From Trema orientale (lineage: Eukaryota > Streptophyta > Magnoliopsida > Rosales > Cannabaceae), in the NCBI GenBank assembly GCA_002914845.1, contig JXTC01000018.1, positions 1,460,079-1,524,078 of the forward strand: a DNA stretch of 64,000 bases, written 5' to 3'. This document shows, one piece after another, positions 1-11,975 of the stretch (within the stretch, counting starts at the first letter, position 1; each line of letters begins with the position of its first letter). The notes under the pieces are model-generated. The model was not told the DNA's origin. It did not search any database and saw only the letters and a list, made by a program, of their open reading frames with translations. Made by a program: the position numbers and the translations under genes.

Positions 1-95
1 ATCGAACTATTTAAACGTTTTATTTATAAATCAAAGAATCTCCAAATCAAGTGAAAATCCCCTTCTGCCACTACCCTGGGGTTTGGGTCGTGACA
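1..95 (+). mobile_element. 3' end of an LTR, cut by the window edge
   Basis: The segment ends at 82-95 with TTTGGGTCGTGACA. The same terminus closes the minus-strand sense of the solo LTR at 57632-59637. A TG...CA-type LTR end directly before gene-flank sequence fits the 3' edge of an LTR whose remainder lies outside the window. The family assignment rests on the short terminus only. Confidence 0.4.
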
Positions 96-802
96 ATATG
101 CCATTGGTCCTTTGATTTAATCTGTGTGACAGACAACCGCAAATCTTATTCACTGTATTCAAATCAACATATTGTTTTGTTTTGTTCAATATTAACAATC
201 AATGATACCTTGTTCATAATGACATTCCGCATCAGACTATGACAAGTATTATATTTTTGCATCGAGTGGTAAGATATCCACTTAAATATATACTTTCATA
301 TTCTATTTGCTAATAAGTCTAATGTACCTTTACCTTTACATTTTGCTTATAATCCCCTTATTGTATTTCAACATGAAAATGAACATCCGCAAAAAGAGAT
401 ATACAAATTTCTGTGAGCGTGAGCATATGAAGATTTCCAAAATAGCTAGAAATAACGTCTTTTTAAATCATAAAATAACTACGAAGTTTTTTTTTTTCCT
501 CCCCTACTTCATGTATATTAACAATTATTACTAGTTGTTAAAACCAATATATATCAAAAAGAAAATAAGCATTTGGGAATATTAGTGGAGAGAATAATAT
601 AGAATCCAATTTTTAATGGGATAACTTTATTATCATATTAATGGACGGATGAAATACATAAAGAATATTAAAAATTTCATATTAAAAAAATCCACTAGAA
701 ATTTCCACACTAGACCTAACTTGTACCATCACTACAAGTACGACTTCAGTTATATTTTCTAACAGATTTGCCATTTATTTCTTGTCATGATCAGTCTTAC
801 CC
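96..802. other. 3' flank of the first AAA-ATPase gene, no gene seen
   Basis: AT-rich sequence without a convincing coding region. The part at about 540-780 recurs beside other array members (about 11510-11690 and 21910-22080), with shared words such as the 'agtggagaataat' block. It is therefore duplicated 3' flank, not unique intergenic DNA. Words near 100-170 recur near 16450-16540. Confidence 0.6.
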
Positions 803-2330
803 TTACTCACACTCACCACTTTCCATTTTCCTCTTTTTAAGAAACTTGACAAATTCTTCAAGTGCAGAATCAGCATTCTCATACTTCAAAAACTCCTCTG
901 CAACTTGGGCTGGACTCACCTCTGTTTCCCCAAGTAAGCTTTGGATCTCTCCATAGAGGTGGTGGTCACCAGAGATTTCCAAGTAATTTGAGGCCAACTG
1001 CTTCAATGCCTCGAAAGTACAATAACCCATATAAATATGCATGTCCATGCGGCCAGGGCGCAAGAGAGTAGGGTCTAGCCTCTCCTTGTGGTTTGTGGTG
1101 ATTATTATGATCCTCTCATCTCCACAGCTAGACCATAGTCCATCTATGAAGTTCAGCAGCCCAGATAATGTCAACTGCATTACATCAAAGTTACAATTTG
1201 GTTATTGTCTAATTCTCAATTTCTCAGAAGAAAAAAAAAGAAAGGAAACAATTAAAAAAAAAAAAAAAAGAAAAGAAAGAGAAGTTAATAAAAGATTAGT
1301 TCAACTTCAGTGTACTGGAACTTACAGCACTATCCTTGTCATTTTGGTGATCAGATTTCTCTTCTTCGTCTCCACGGAGACGCTCAGGCAGATCAATACT
1401 ACAATCAATATCTTCAATGACAAGTATAGACCTATTACCTGTTGCCAGAAGTAACCTTCTCAGTTCGGAGTCTCGTTTTATACTAGCGAGCTGTAAATCG
1501 TATATATCGAACTTCAGGTAGTTAGCCATGGCCGCCACCAAGCTTGATTTACCGGTTCCTGGCGGTCCATACAACAAGTAGCCTCGTTTCCAAGCTCTCC
1601 CAACTTTCTTGTAAAACTCTTTCCTCTTCACAAACCTATTGAGATCATTTATAATATCATCCTTTTTATTCTGGTCCATGGCCACAGTCTCGAAAGTTGC
1701 GGGGTGGTGGAGGTTAACGGACTGCCAGTTTATTCCATCATATGAGGAATTACTCAAAGTGTGCATCTTCAAAACCCTTTTCTCGTCACTAATGGCTTTG
1801 GCTCTATCGAGTAGGAAAGGGATATAAGAGTTGGAGACCTTACTTTCGTGTTGATTGTGGAAGCTCAGCTCGTAGGATCGCTTCTCGGAACTACTGCTAT
1901 CGCTAATATTACTGTTGCGAAAGCTGTTTTCTTCCCGCTTGAGGCAGACGAATGTCCAGTGAAGCTGAATCCCTTCGTACAAGTCAGTTACCGTCTCCTC
2001 GCTTTCGAGCCGAAAGATGAGCCCTTTCTCATCTGGGGTTTTGCTAACGTTGAGCCTCTTGTTGTTGGGGCCACGAATGGCGTCGAGGTAAACACCAGCG
2101 GCATCGTAGACCTCGTTTGGGAAGCCGAATTCGTTGTTCTCGTTGAAGACGAAGGTAAGAGTCCGCGCGTGAGCTTTGAACAAGTTCTGGAGAATGGAGA
2201 TAAGGTAGTCGTAGACTTGTTTTGGTAGGATTTGATTGAGCATGGACTGGAAAAACATTATGGAGGCCGTGATGGAGGCGAAGGCCGAGAAAAGAGAGGA
2301 TGGAGAAGGCATTTCTTTGGTGGAAAACAT
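803..2330 (-). CDS. BCS1/OM66-like AAA-ATPase, array member 1
   Basis: Two exons on the minus strand: exon 1 2330-1326, exon 2 1174-803, with a 151-nt GT-AG phase-0 intron; 458 residues. A hydrophobic N-terminal segment (residues about 11-30) precedes the plant AAA-associated region (to about 125). Walker A is GPPGTGKSS at 255-263 (K261) and Walker B has E306-D307. Exon 2 supplies sensor-1 N363 and the LLRPGRMD arginine region (R374, R377). The family is P-loop AAA ATPases related to yeast Bcs1; plant relatives include Arabidopsis OM66 (At3g50930) and At2g18193. They are membrane-anchored, and several are induced by stress or salicylate. The start is the ATG conserved as MFSTKEM in the paralogues. 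The C-terminus ends about ten residues earlier than in members 3 and 5, because of a small change that creates a stop after GECE. Substrate and exact membrane are unknown. Confidence 0.9.
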
Positions 2331-2405
2331 AGTTAACGTACTTGAAAGAAATATGGGTTATTGTGGTTCGATGTTCTTCAATTTTTGATGAGAGTTTAAC
2401 TGCAA

Positions 2406-2412
2406 CTATATA
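2406..2412 (-). promoter_or_regulatory. TATA box of AAA-ATPase member 1
   Basis: The minus strand reads TATATAG 76-82 nt before the start codon, a normal plant TATA-to-ATG distance. The neighbouring TA/TG microsatellite lowers certainty about which TATA is used. Confidence 0.4.
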
Positions 2413-2460
2413 TGTATATGTACGTGTATATGTGTGTGTGTGTGTATATATATATATATT
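2413..2460. repeat. Compound (TA)n/(TG)n microsatellite
   Basis: Alternating TG and TA dinucleotides directly upstream of the member 1 TATA region. This is length-unstable sequence inside a core promoter. Confidence 0.8.
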
Positions 2461-4057
2461 GATATGCCGAGCCGAGGCGAGGGATTAAGTCTTGGACATA
2501 TGGTGGGGCCTGTGCATCAAAAATAGCATTGTTTTCCATTGGAAATTTCATAGTAGTAGGTTCTAGATACTTTTATTAATTGAATTAGGGAATGTAACAT
2601 GTGGTTATTATTATAATAAATGGCATTGTTCTTTGCGTATATGGTGAAGCTAAGCCTGTTGCAAAGTCCTGAGAAATACAACATGTGGGAATTAATTAGT
2701 AGAATAAACACCGCGTTAAAAATATAAAAGGTATGTGAGCAAAATCTTTGTACACGCAAACAAGTTTATTTGGTGTTCCATTTCGCATCCGCTACTTTAC
2801 TTCACTAACTGAGAGAGTTTTGTAGATTTGTTTACATTTGTTGATATTAATGAAAACAATTAAAAAGAAAAAAGACGTGTGACAAAATTATCTGCTCTGC
2901 TTCTTTAATATGTCTTTATTTTGGAATAAATATCTGATACCTTGATTATCATTATTACTATATCTGTTCTTGAAGGTTAAGTAATATATATCTAAGAATA
3001 GATAAGGATGGCCAGAAAGACAGTCCATTTTCATTCAACGAATACTTAGTACAACCATGTGCACGGTGAACTCGCGCGTTTTTCCGGTTCCACGATTTGG
3101 AACTTTGGTTTCAGTACTTGGTGATCGAATCCAATTCCAAGAAAAGGAGCCCGTGAGAAACGAGTGAAAACAGGGGAAGTTTCAGAATCAGTACGAAGTA
3201 GGAATAGAAACCGAAAGGCGATACTCATTCCCATTGGTCGAGTGAAATTAACTTTGGAATGTAATTCTCATTCTCATTCTATTATTTACTTTGACATTTA
3301 AACAAAAAATAAGATTCTTTTGGAATTATAATTCCATCATTTAGTAGAATATCAATTCACTTAAAAAACTATGTAATCATGATTCCAAAATTTTGCTTTT
3401 ATTTTTAAAACATCACTTTCCCTTTTTACCCTACTAAAATATTTAAAAATAAGGACCATTTAATCAATATAATATTTATTCCATTCCATTCTATTAAATC
3501 AACTAAACAATAAAATACTATTTCTATTCTCATTCTAATTCCACTTTATTACCATTCTTATTCCATTCTACTAACCAAACATGACCTTAGAGAAAAGTTG
3601 CTCACACATCCAAACAGTGGTTACTAATTAAATACTTGCTTAGACATATTCACGGCGGGCTAGTAATACAAGCATTTTATTAAGAAAAAAGAACAATTGC
3701 GCTTTCACTCCATTAGTCTTCTGAAGTATATTCTTCTTACTAAGTATAAGAGAAAAGATAGTTATAAATACGTGATACATCCTTTGTATTTTTTTTTTTA
3801 AATATATGCTCGTGTTACATTTAATGTGTCACCACCTTCTCTCCTCATGCTGCAACTACATTTTTCACGCCCCATATCCGAGGACATGTGCCGAATACTC
3901 ATAAGGCAAAGCTCCACAGACATGCAAGGAAGATCCTTCAATAAACAAATATAATTACGAATATTTAATCTCCAATAAATACCAATGTATAATATAAAAT
4001 TCAACAACTCTTATAAAGTCTTTAAATATTCAAAATCAACACTATACAATAGAAACT
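2461..4057. other. Upstream region of member 1 with an AT-rich MITE-like stretch
   Basis: No gene. The parts at about 2790-2930 and 3040-3240 are upstream sequence shared with the other members (compare 14880-15010, 19430-19640, 25500-25620). About 3245-3597 is rich in ATTCC/ATTCT words and ends near ACCAAACATGACC, a pattern common at ends of plant MITEs. I could not find a matching opposite end. Confidence 0.5.
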
Positions 4058-4062
4058 ATAAT

Positions 4063-5547
4063 TGTTACGCTAAATGCATATACGTAAAATAACCACAAGT
4101 GCATGGGTCATAAACAAGTAATAAAGTGATAAGTATTGAGTTGTCGATCCCACGAGGAATTGGGTGTTAACTTATCGTTAAGTACCAGAATTATCGTGAT
4201 CTAACTTTATCTAGGCAACTAAAGTAAATGAATATATAACTTAAATAAATACAAAGATAAATATAAATATAAAAATAAATATGGAAACTCTATGCACAAA
4301 TGTACTAAGAGATTGAATTTACCTAATCATCAACTATGTCTTTTGATCACCAATTTCATCCTAATCAATTATTCCTAGTTTATAAGCCAAGAACTCAAAG
4401 ATACTTCTACTTTCTCTCTCGAGTGCAGAGTGAAATCATTCCTAAATCCTAGTTCTAATATCTCTATTCCGAACCTAGAATTTAAGAATTCATTAGGTTC
4501 AATGGTTCTTTGATCATGGCTTCAAAGGAATTAAACGTATTCTCAAACTCTACAAGTCTTAGGTTATACTATCCTATGTTGTTTCTAAAATTCTTTTTCT
4601 CAAGTGCCAAATTCTAGATACCAAATTATCCAACTAGTAGCTAATTAGTTGAGAAGTATTTAGTATAGAATAGCATAAATAAATTTAAAAATAACATCAA
4701 AGAGCATATTGGAAATCAAAACGTAGAATTAAAGTTTAAGATATATCATTCTCCAAGCATATAAAAATTAGTCCAATATAGGAGAATCCAAGACTAATCT
4801 CAACAAGAATTTCATATAACCAAATATATTTAACAATCAAGCATAATACAAAATTTAAATGAGACTAGGGTGAGAAAGAGGATGAGAAAAACTCTTTTGT
4901 GGATGTAGAACTTCAAGTTTCAATCTATTCAAGCCACTCTCTCAAGCATCCCCTCCAAAATTTTTGCTCCAAGCTTCTTCCTTTCTAAGATTTTTGAGTT
5001 CTCTTTGTTGTGTTTTCTTTTCAACTCTCTACACATAAAATAGAGGCTCAAGGATGTATTTAAGGGAGTCTAAGGTAACCTAGGTCGGGTGGAATATTAA
5101 TCATTCGATCAGATAGCATCAATGGTCCAGATTGGCTCTAAAAACTTACTAAAAACGCACTTCTAGACACTGTGTAATGTTGCGGTGCTCCCTAGCAAGC
5201 ACCGTGGTGCTCTAGCCTCTAGAACTCAGTTTTCTAGATAACGCCGCAGTACTGTAATAGCGTTCTTAGCTCTAGAACTCAGCGTGACAGCTTTTTTTCC
5301 CGGGGCGCCGTTTTTTCGTTTTAGCTCATTTTTACCTGATTTTTTTTACACTGCGTTCATATCGGACTCAACTTTCATTTTAAATGGTTGAAATATCTAT
5401 ATTTGTCACCAATTTTATTGATTCTCATTTATTCTTAAGAACTACAAAAACAAAGTAAAAACACATCAAACTGACAAAAATACTTGAGAACTTATAATTA
5501 TTTGAGTTGAATAATACTTGATTTGTGAGTAAATTAATCACTCATCA
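4063..5547 (-). mobile_element. Solo LTR (1,485 bp) with 5-bp target duplication
   Basis: In minus-strand sense it begins TGATGAGTGATTAATT and ends CATTTAGCGTAACA, a TG...CA LTR. It is flanked by perfect 5-bp direct repeats ATAAT at 4058-4062 and 5548-5552. No internal retrotransposon sequence adjoins, so it is a solo LTR left by recombination between two LTRs. A diverged second copy at 52636-54081 still has internal sequence attached that looks like a gypsy Tat/Ogre-type 3' region. That gives the family and the strand. Confidence 0.87.
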
Positions 5548-5552
5548 ATAAT

Positions 5553-7730
5553 CCAATAAATTCAAGATGTTCAACATTCTGAGTCTTTATATTTTCTCAA
5601 TTAAGATGAAGAAATTCTTCTCTTTGGACCATACACCCCAATTACAACTAAATGAGTTCTCTTTGTGAACCTGTTAACTGACAATTTTTAAAACCTGGGA
5701 GAGAAAAAATAAAAAGTTGAGCTAGAAGTCCAGTAACTAACTAGTAACCTTAACTAGTTGGATCGAGCATATGCAAACTAACATTATTAACAAATATTTT
5801 TCAGAACAAATTTGGTTTCAAGAATCAATACTTCGAAAATATTCAAATCAAGTCGTTTAGTAAACAATTTGACAAAAAGAAATAATAAGTTTCAAAATTT
5901 GTCTTTTCGAATCTCTTTTTAGTTAATAATAATTTTAATTATACTTCTCTCTAGCTTTTGGCGATTATGGCCACACTTAACCCCTGTGACTAGATCTGAA
6001 TCTGCTATAAATAACCCTTATAGTCAGGTCTGAATCTACCACAAATAAGCCTTGTAGCTAGGTCTGAATCTACTACAGATAACTCATCTAGCCGAGAACG
6101 AATCTACTACATTTAACCCTGTAGCTAGATCAGTACTATCCACATATAATTTCTGTGGATTGGGTCTATGTGTATAATCGCTGAAGAGAGTTTTAAAATA
6201 CTTACTTACAATAACGAATCATAAACAATTTCACTTTCATCTCATTATAATATTGTAGTCATTCCAAAATAATTTTTTTTGTAACCACGTCCAATAGTAA
6301 TTCATATACTTGATCTATAATATAGCATAAAATATAGAATCATACTATTTTTCACAGAAAATACATTATTTCGATAAAACATATTTCTTTTAATAAATAG
6401 TCCTATTATAAAAATATGTTTTTACTTGAAATTATATTTTAAAGAAAATACCTTGTAAATATAATTCTATTAAAAATTATAAAATAATAAAACATTTAGC
6501 TTTTGGACGAGAAAAACTACTAGAAAAGATCAAAGGTTACTTACCTTGTTTGCTTTGCCTATTTAATCAAAATAATCAATATAACCTCTCAAACACCTAT
6601 TATCACACAAATCATACATAAGTGTCATAACAATAAAATCATACTCTAATTATACTAAAAGTATTTACTACTTGCTGCTTACGCATCTTCTATAATCAAC
6701 TCTATAGCTATTCCAAATAATATCAATTTCTCACGATTCATAATAATTCTAACATCTCTCTAAAAATCACAACTTAGAAGACATATTCCACAAGTCATGG
6801 GGTCCTAAAAGTACCAAGAATGTGGCTATAGGGTCTATAGATAAGCCTCGTGCAACCGGACAAGCCGTAGCTATGTTCGCCCAAAGTGCCGAAAATTTCA
6901 GATTTTTCTAGATTCGTAGTACTTGCTTCAATTAGCTATAACTCTCTATTTATAAGTCTATTTTTGATGAATTATATACCGTTAGAAAGATGCTTATCAT
7001 ACCGTTAGAAAGATGATTTGGTAAGCTTTTAAACTATATCAAATATCACCCAATCAGACTATAAAAGCCTCTATAAATGCAGTCGAAATTACTATTGCAT
7101 TTTCTACCTAAGTGAAATATTCAAAAATCCATAACTTTCTATTTACCCAACTAAATCACTCAAAATTTGTTTTTTTTTTTGAATCCTAATATCAATAGGC
7201 TTCATCTTCTATAAGATTCTTCTCCATATTTTATAAATAATTTATGAGCAATTCAAATCCTAACCCTAGATATTTAATCTCAATCCCGAAATCAAACTAA
7301 AACATAAAACTTAATTAGTTAAGATTTATTACCTTAGGAGTGAGTCTCAATAATCTATGACAATGATCTCTTCGTGTTCTTCTTTTTCTTAAACGTGCAT
7401 TGCCTTCTCTTTCTCTGTTTTTTAATTTTTTTCTTTTGTAGAACGTACATATAAACTGCGCAGAATATTAGTCTCAGGATTTCTTAAAGGGTCTATTGTT
7501 CAATTACTAAAGTAACCCCATTAAATCACATTAACTAATGGCTTTTTAGTCTTTTCTATTATCTTTATATTATTTATAAAATATAAATTTTCTTTTTTTT
7601 GTTGGTGCGGGTTGTCACAACATTGGTAGCCAAAATGAATAATATGTTATTTTTTTTTAAAAATGTTCAAAGACTTTATATGGTGTAATATTTTCCCCTA
7701 GGTATGTCATATATATATATATGCGCACCA
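5553..7730. other. AT-rich intergenic DNA, probably decayed LTR sequence
   Basis: No coding region. It contains the 34-bp minisatellite at 5978-6150. The string GGGTTGTCACAACA ends at 7622; read on the minus strand it is a plausible LTR start (TGTTGTGACAACCC). I could not find a partner end with a matching 5-bp duplication, so the element is not delimited. Confidence 0.45.
5978..6150. repeat. 34-bp minisatellite, about 4.5 copies
   Basis: Units start at 5978, 6012, 6046, 6080 and 6114, an exact 34-bp period. Each has the pattern TAACCC, then TAG-C-AG-TCTGAATCTACTACA with substitutions but no indels. Such arrays often lie inside plant LTRs. Confidence 0.85.
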
Positions 7731-7734
7731 ATCT

Positions 7735-7955
7735 AGTAGGTATTTTTTTTAATCTATTTATAGATATTATTTTGTCCAATTTAAATTTATCACACACGTC
7801 TTTTTATGATAAAAGGTAGAGAGAGAAAAGTATTAAATAATATATATTTATTATTTTTTTTTCAATTGCTCAAATCATGGTAGCCGTTAGATAATTGATC
7901 CAACGGTTACAAGAAAAAAAGTACCTATAAATAGTAAAATGAATAAAAAAAAAAC
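7735..7955. mobile_element. MITE-like element, family B copy 1
   Basis: The ends are inverted: a left 'taggtattttttttaatcta'-type end against a right 'ctataaatag...aaaaaaacc' end. The inner words TGGTAGCCGTTAG and 'agagagagaaaa' recur in the same order at 38132-38346. Boundaries are approximate and no target duplication was fixed. Confidence 0.5.
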
Positions 7956-8144
7956 CCTTTGGTGTATATATATATGTATATACATAGATGATTTTGGAAA
8001 AAAGAAAACTTATATGTATGTATCTCACATTATAGTTACATGTTTATATAGCATATATTGGAAATGGGAAACAAAGAACAGAGGTGTGTAGTTTTAAAGA
8101 CATGCTAAAGTAGTGCATAAAGCGACTAAGAAAGGGGAAAAAAT

Positions 8145-8348
8145 GGATAATACTTGACATACTAACTTTTATACTCAAATTTTTAATATCAACACATGTG
8201 GCATGTGATTTGTCACTATTTAATTAATGATAATATTTAATTTATTTGTGGTGAGTTTTAACACACCAATTAGATTGTGACAACTTACATGCCACATATT
8301 TTAGTATAAAAAATTTGGTACAAAAAGTTGGGATATGTAATGTTATCC
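8145..8348. mobile_element. Foldback MITE-like element, 204 bp
   Basis: The left arm (GGATAATACTTGACATAC..., then ACACATGTGGCATGTGATTTG) is inverted in the right arm (...ACTTACATGCCACATA, then GGGATATGTAATGTTATCC). This gives a near full-length hairpin. No coding capacity and no clear target duplication. Confidence 0.55.
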
Positions 8349-8735
8349 ATAGTGAGGTACCAAAATAAAGAAAAAGAAAGTGCCCCAACATTTGATATTG
8401 TTAAATATTCTTCCGTAAGATTATTGTCTATCACTGGTCTTTGGGAGCACTTAGTACTTGAAGATTGGTTAATGTATCTTGGAAGGTAAATAGCCTTAAA
8501 ATCTATCTCGCACACAGACATTGTCTAAGGGATAAAATCTTTGCTATCTAGACAATGTTATTACATCTCAACCACAATTTATATGTTTTATTTTTTTTTG
8601 TAAATTTTGCTTGCAGTTGCTTGTGCAAACTTATTTGCATAACTTGTTGCAGCTATACTTGCTGTAAGAAAATAATAACATTCAAAATATAAGGTTACAA
8701 ACGAATATAATAAACTTTTCAGACAAATATAAAGT

Positions 8736-8907
8736 GGGCGCGTCTACAGTAGGGGCGTCCCTGCGTAGGGCCCTGTCTATTCACCGTTTGATGGGAATCT
8801 GTATATAAACAGATTCCCCACAGATTCCCGTTATTCCTCACAGATTCCCATCAAACGGTATATAAAGGATGACCCTACGTAGGGGTGCCCCTACTGTAGC
8901 CCTCCCC
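8736..8907. mobile_element. 172-bp MITE, copy 1
   Basis: One of four copies of exactly 172 bp. Long imperfect terminal inverted repeats carry a GTAGGGGCGCCCCTAC-like palindrome followed by CCTACGTAGGG. It is flanked by a perfect 9-bp duplication ATATAAAGT (8727-8735 and 8908-8916). A 9-bp duplication is characteristic of Mutator-like transposition. The other copies lie at 43793, 44130 and 44398. Confidence 0.9.
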
Positions 8908-8924
8908 ATATAAAGTTATTAAAA

Positions 8925-9490
8925 GTTTGCTCCAAACTTCAATGCAATTTTAGTAACACTTCGAAAATCCTGTAGCAAAACATCGTTAACCACCGAGGCC
9001 TGTGTCATGCACAGTATCCTTAAAATTGATTTGCTTCCTCCATTAGAATACTTGAAGTTTTAGTAACCGTCAATTTTCCAATATATAATGACGAAGAGCA
9101 GTAGGTGAAGCACTAACACCTCCACTCTATGAACTGGATTACTATGAACTCCAATAAACTAAGAACCCTAGTTTTGAAATTCCTAAACACTCGAAGAACT
9201 TCAGCTGGTAAACTTAAGAATACAAGAATACTCGAAAAATAGAGAAATTGAGATAGGACGGTAGAGAAAAATCAGAGAGAAATACTTCTGATTTGGTGTG
9301 TGGAATGAGAAGGGAAGCTCTCCTTTTATAGCCATTTGGAGTGAGAGGTTATACATCAAAAAATGCCTAGCACTAATGCTTGGCAGATTGGCAGATTTCT
9401 AGAAACTCCTAATTGCTGTTACAAAGCCAAAAATGACTTAGCATTAATCTAGCCAGCCATCAAACTGTCTACTGTTCAGTCAATAAAGTA
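8925..9490 (-). mobile_element. Diverged LTR fragment, minus orientation
   Basis: On the minus strand the order of features matches the 3' part of the solo LTR at 29622-31559. A 'gcattagtgct' word is followed by a TATAAAAG promoter, a CTC-rich transcribed leader, a 'gaggtgttagtgcttc' word and an 'aatcaattttaagga..actgt' word. It is heavily diverged and no ends were found. Confidence 0.5.
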
Positions 9491-9620
9491 AATATATTTT
9501 ACAAGGGAAAGTTCAAAGGGTAATACCTATCTATCCTATGCAGGATTTATTCATAGAACTCTATCACTTAGTTTAGACTCTGTAGTATCTCTTTTTACAA
9601 TTTCCATTCATGTGAATAAT

Positions 9621-10195
9621 TGTTAGAAAATGGGTTAAAAAAATAATTTGGGCTATACTTGGGCTTGGAAGCCCAAGTGAATTGTAAAAACTAAATGTGT
9701 TATAAAACCCAATTTCATGAACTAGCTTGAAGCGAAAAATTAAGTAGGACCCACATCTTATTGATAGAATGTCAAGGTGAATTCTTGCTCTCGTCCGCGA
9801 GGACATCGATTTTGTATATTCATACGCTCAAAATGGTGCATGAATGAGAAATTGTAGCTCAAAAGTGCACCATTGGAATTGAAAAAAAATGAAAGGAAAG
9901 TAAAAAGTCCCACATTGGTGGGAGAAGCTTGTTCCTAGTAGTTTATATAGAGCCATATTGTTTGATGGTGGTAAGAATAACTATCACATATGCTCTCTCA
10001 GGCGCGCACATGAGGGGTACAAATCATCGGGCTTGAGCCTGAATTTTCATAGGCTCGTATGTGTCCACACCTGTGGACACGAATGTCCGGTCGAAACTTG
10101 GACCCTTGTAAGCCCAATCTTTTACTACGGCCCAAATTATTTTTTACTACGACCCTTGTAAGCCCAAACTTAAACCCTTGTAAGCCCAATCTTTT
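9621..10195 (+). mobile_element. Truncated LTR, 5' part
   Basis: Begins TGTTAGAAAATGGG, like the intact solo LTR at 29622. It shares the ordered words TCCCACATTGG, TTTATATAGAG, CTCTCNNGCGCGC and 'ctgaatttNcatNggctcg..tgtgtcc'. The rest of the LTR is missing. It sits head-to-head with the minus-strand fragment at 8925-9490. Confidence 0.65.
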
Positions 10196-11364
10196 AAAAT
10201 ACTCTCACTTTTAAATTTTTTAGCAAAAAAAAACACTATTAATCTATATTTCTCCAAAAATGGGTATGAAAATGAGTATTTATGGAAATCTGATTTTTAA
10301 AATGGATGTTTCTGAACTTTTCCCAAAAATATCTGAAACATATACATATTGACGAATATATCCTTCAAAAAGTTAAATTTGGTTAACTAGTAAAATAAAT
10401 TTGTTCAAATCTTCAAAAAAAAAAAAATATTGACAATCAAGTTTAAAGGTAATGAGCATAGTTTAAAATAACTTATTACCAAATTTCGAGATATTATGAG
10501 GTAATTCAAATGTTGAAAAATCATTTTCAGAATAATTTTTACGAGTATTAATAAAAAATCGCGATAATTTTCAAAAATTTTCGATTATTTCCATAGTTTT
10601 TTGATGAATAAAAATGGTATTCTCAATAAATTTAGATGAAACTAGTATTTTTGATAATTTTTTATGAGATTTTGATGGTGTATTTTCAACAATATTTCTA
10701 TAAAGTGGTATTTTTGATGAAATTTTTATAAAAGTGGTATTTTCCATACTTTTTATTTCGATAATATTTCAATGAAAGTTGCATTTTGACGATATTTCGA
10801 CGAGAACGGTATTTTTGAAATTTTTCCATGCTATTTTGATAAATAGTATTTTTGACGATATTTTGATGAAAGTAGTATTTTTGATAACTTTCAACGTGAT
10901 TTCAATAATTTTGATATTATTTCAATAATCTTTTCAATTTCGTAAATTATAATAAAAAATGGCAAATATTAAGTCGAATTTAATTTTTTAACACATAAAC
11001 TTAGAATATGCCTAAACTTGATACTAAACTATTTTATAATATGCTCATTATATTTAAACAAAGAAATGTCGATGATTACTTACGTTTGAGAAATAAAATA
11101 TGAAGGAAATGAGAGAGGTTAATAGGCATATAACAAGAGAACCAATTATTGGAGTATTTTAAACTTTTTAGGTAGGTATATGCATATTTATCAAATTTTA
11201 TTGAGGGGAACATATGTCTCAAATTAGACATGTTTTCATAAAATAAATTTAGAAAATTGGAGTTTTGCATTGTTTTAATTTTATTTGTACGTTTTTTCTT
11301 TTTTTTTTTTTACTTTTTATTTCTTTGTTGGCTTGCTTTATACCATTAAATTAAGACATTTCAT

Positions 11365-11409
<45 letters not shown>

Positions 11410-11510
11410 TGTGAGTGTGGAAAGAAAGATGAAACTTCAGTTTTTAAGAATTTTTGTGTGTCATATAAAGACATACTGTGCTATGAGAGATCAATCAGTT
11501 ATTTTTTTCG
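10196..11510. other. AT-rich intergenic DNA with degenerate short repeats
   Basis: No gene. About 10560-10920 repeats a degenerate 'gatattt(c/t)gat(g)aaagtggtatttt' motif many times. A (GA)n run lies at 11365-11409. The part from about 11310 is related to 15893-16080 and is duplicated 3'-distal flank of a subtype II array member. Confidence 0.5.
11365..11409. repeat. (GA)n microsatellite
   Basis: About 45 bp of GA dinucleotides with one interruption. Confidence 0.9.
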
Positions 11511-11687
11511 CTCTTGGTTTTAATAAATAAGCATTTGTAAAAATTAGTGGAGAATAATCTAGAGCCCAAATTTTAATAGGATAAATTTACTATTTATATT
11601 AAAGGAGGGATAACATACATTAACCATATTTTAATTTTCCTAAAAAACCCCATTTAGCAGGGAAATTCCCACATTGGACCTTTGAAA

Positions 11688-11975
11688 TTAAGCAAATGTA
11701 CCAATATCACTACAAGTCTGCATGTACTTGAGCAATATTTCTAGCAGAATTTGCCATTTCTTATCATCAGCCTTAGCATGATCACACTCATCACCTTTCA
11801 TTTTCTTTCGTTTAAAAAGATCAACTAGTCCTTCAAGTGCAGAATCAGCATTCTCATCCTTCATAATCTCCTCTGCAACTTGGGCTGGAGTCAACTCTTT
11901 TTCCTCAAGCAAGCCTTGTATCTCCCCATGCATAGAGCTTGTGGTCGCCAGAGATTTCCAATAAATTGAGGCCAA
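11688..11975 (-). pseudogene. AAA-ATPase array member 2, exon-2 remnant
   Basis: Encodes only the C-terminal part of exon 2: a GEIQGLLEE segment, then VAEEIMKDENADSALEG and a DHAKADDKKWQ tail, closest to member 4. Near its 5' end a lost base changes ASNYLEISGD to ASIYWKSLAT. A later 4-base gain after CTCTATG restores the frame. Before LAS the sequence switches abruptly to DNA matching the distal upstream flank of member 4. Exon 1, the intron, the first half of exon 2 and the promoter are gone. It cannot encode a P-loop ATPase. Confidence 0.88.

Noticed and set aside
51..534. Two short plus-strand frames at the left edge
   Set aside because: They overlap the LTR end and AT-rich duplicated flank; no homology seen.
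11365..11409. GA runs here and in the copia array as CRISPR-like or regulatory arrays
   Set aside because: Simple microsatellites without spacers; CRISPR is not expected in a plant nuclear genome.
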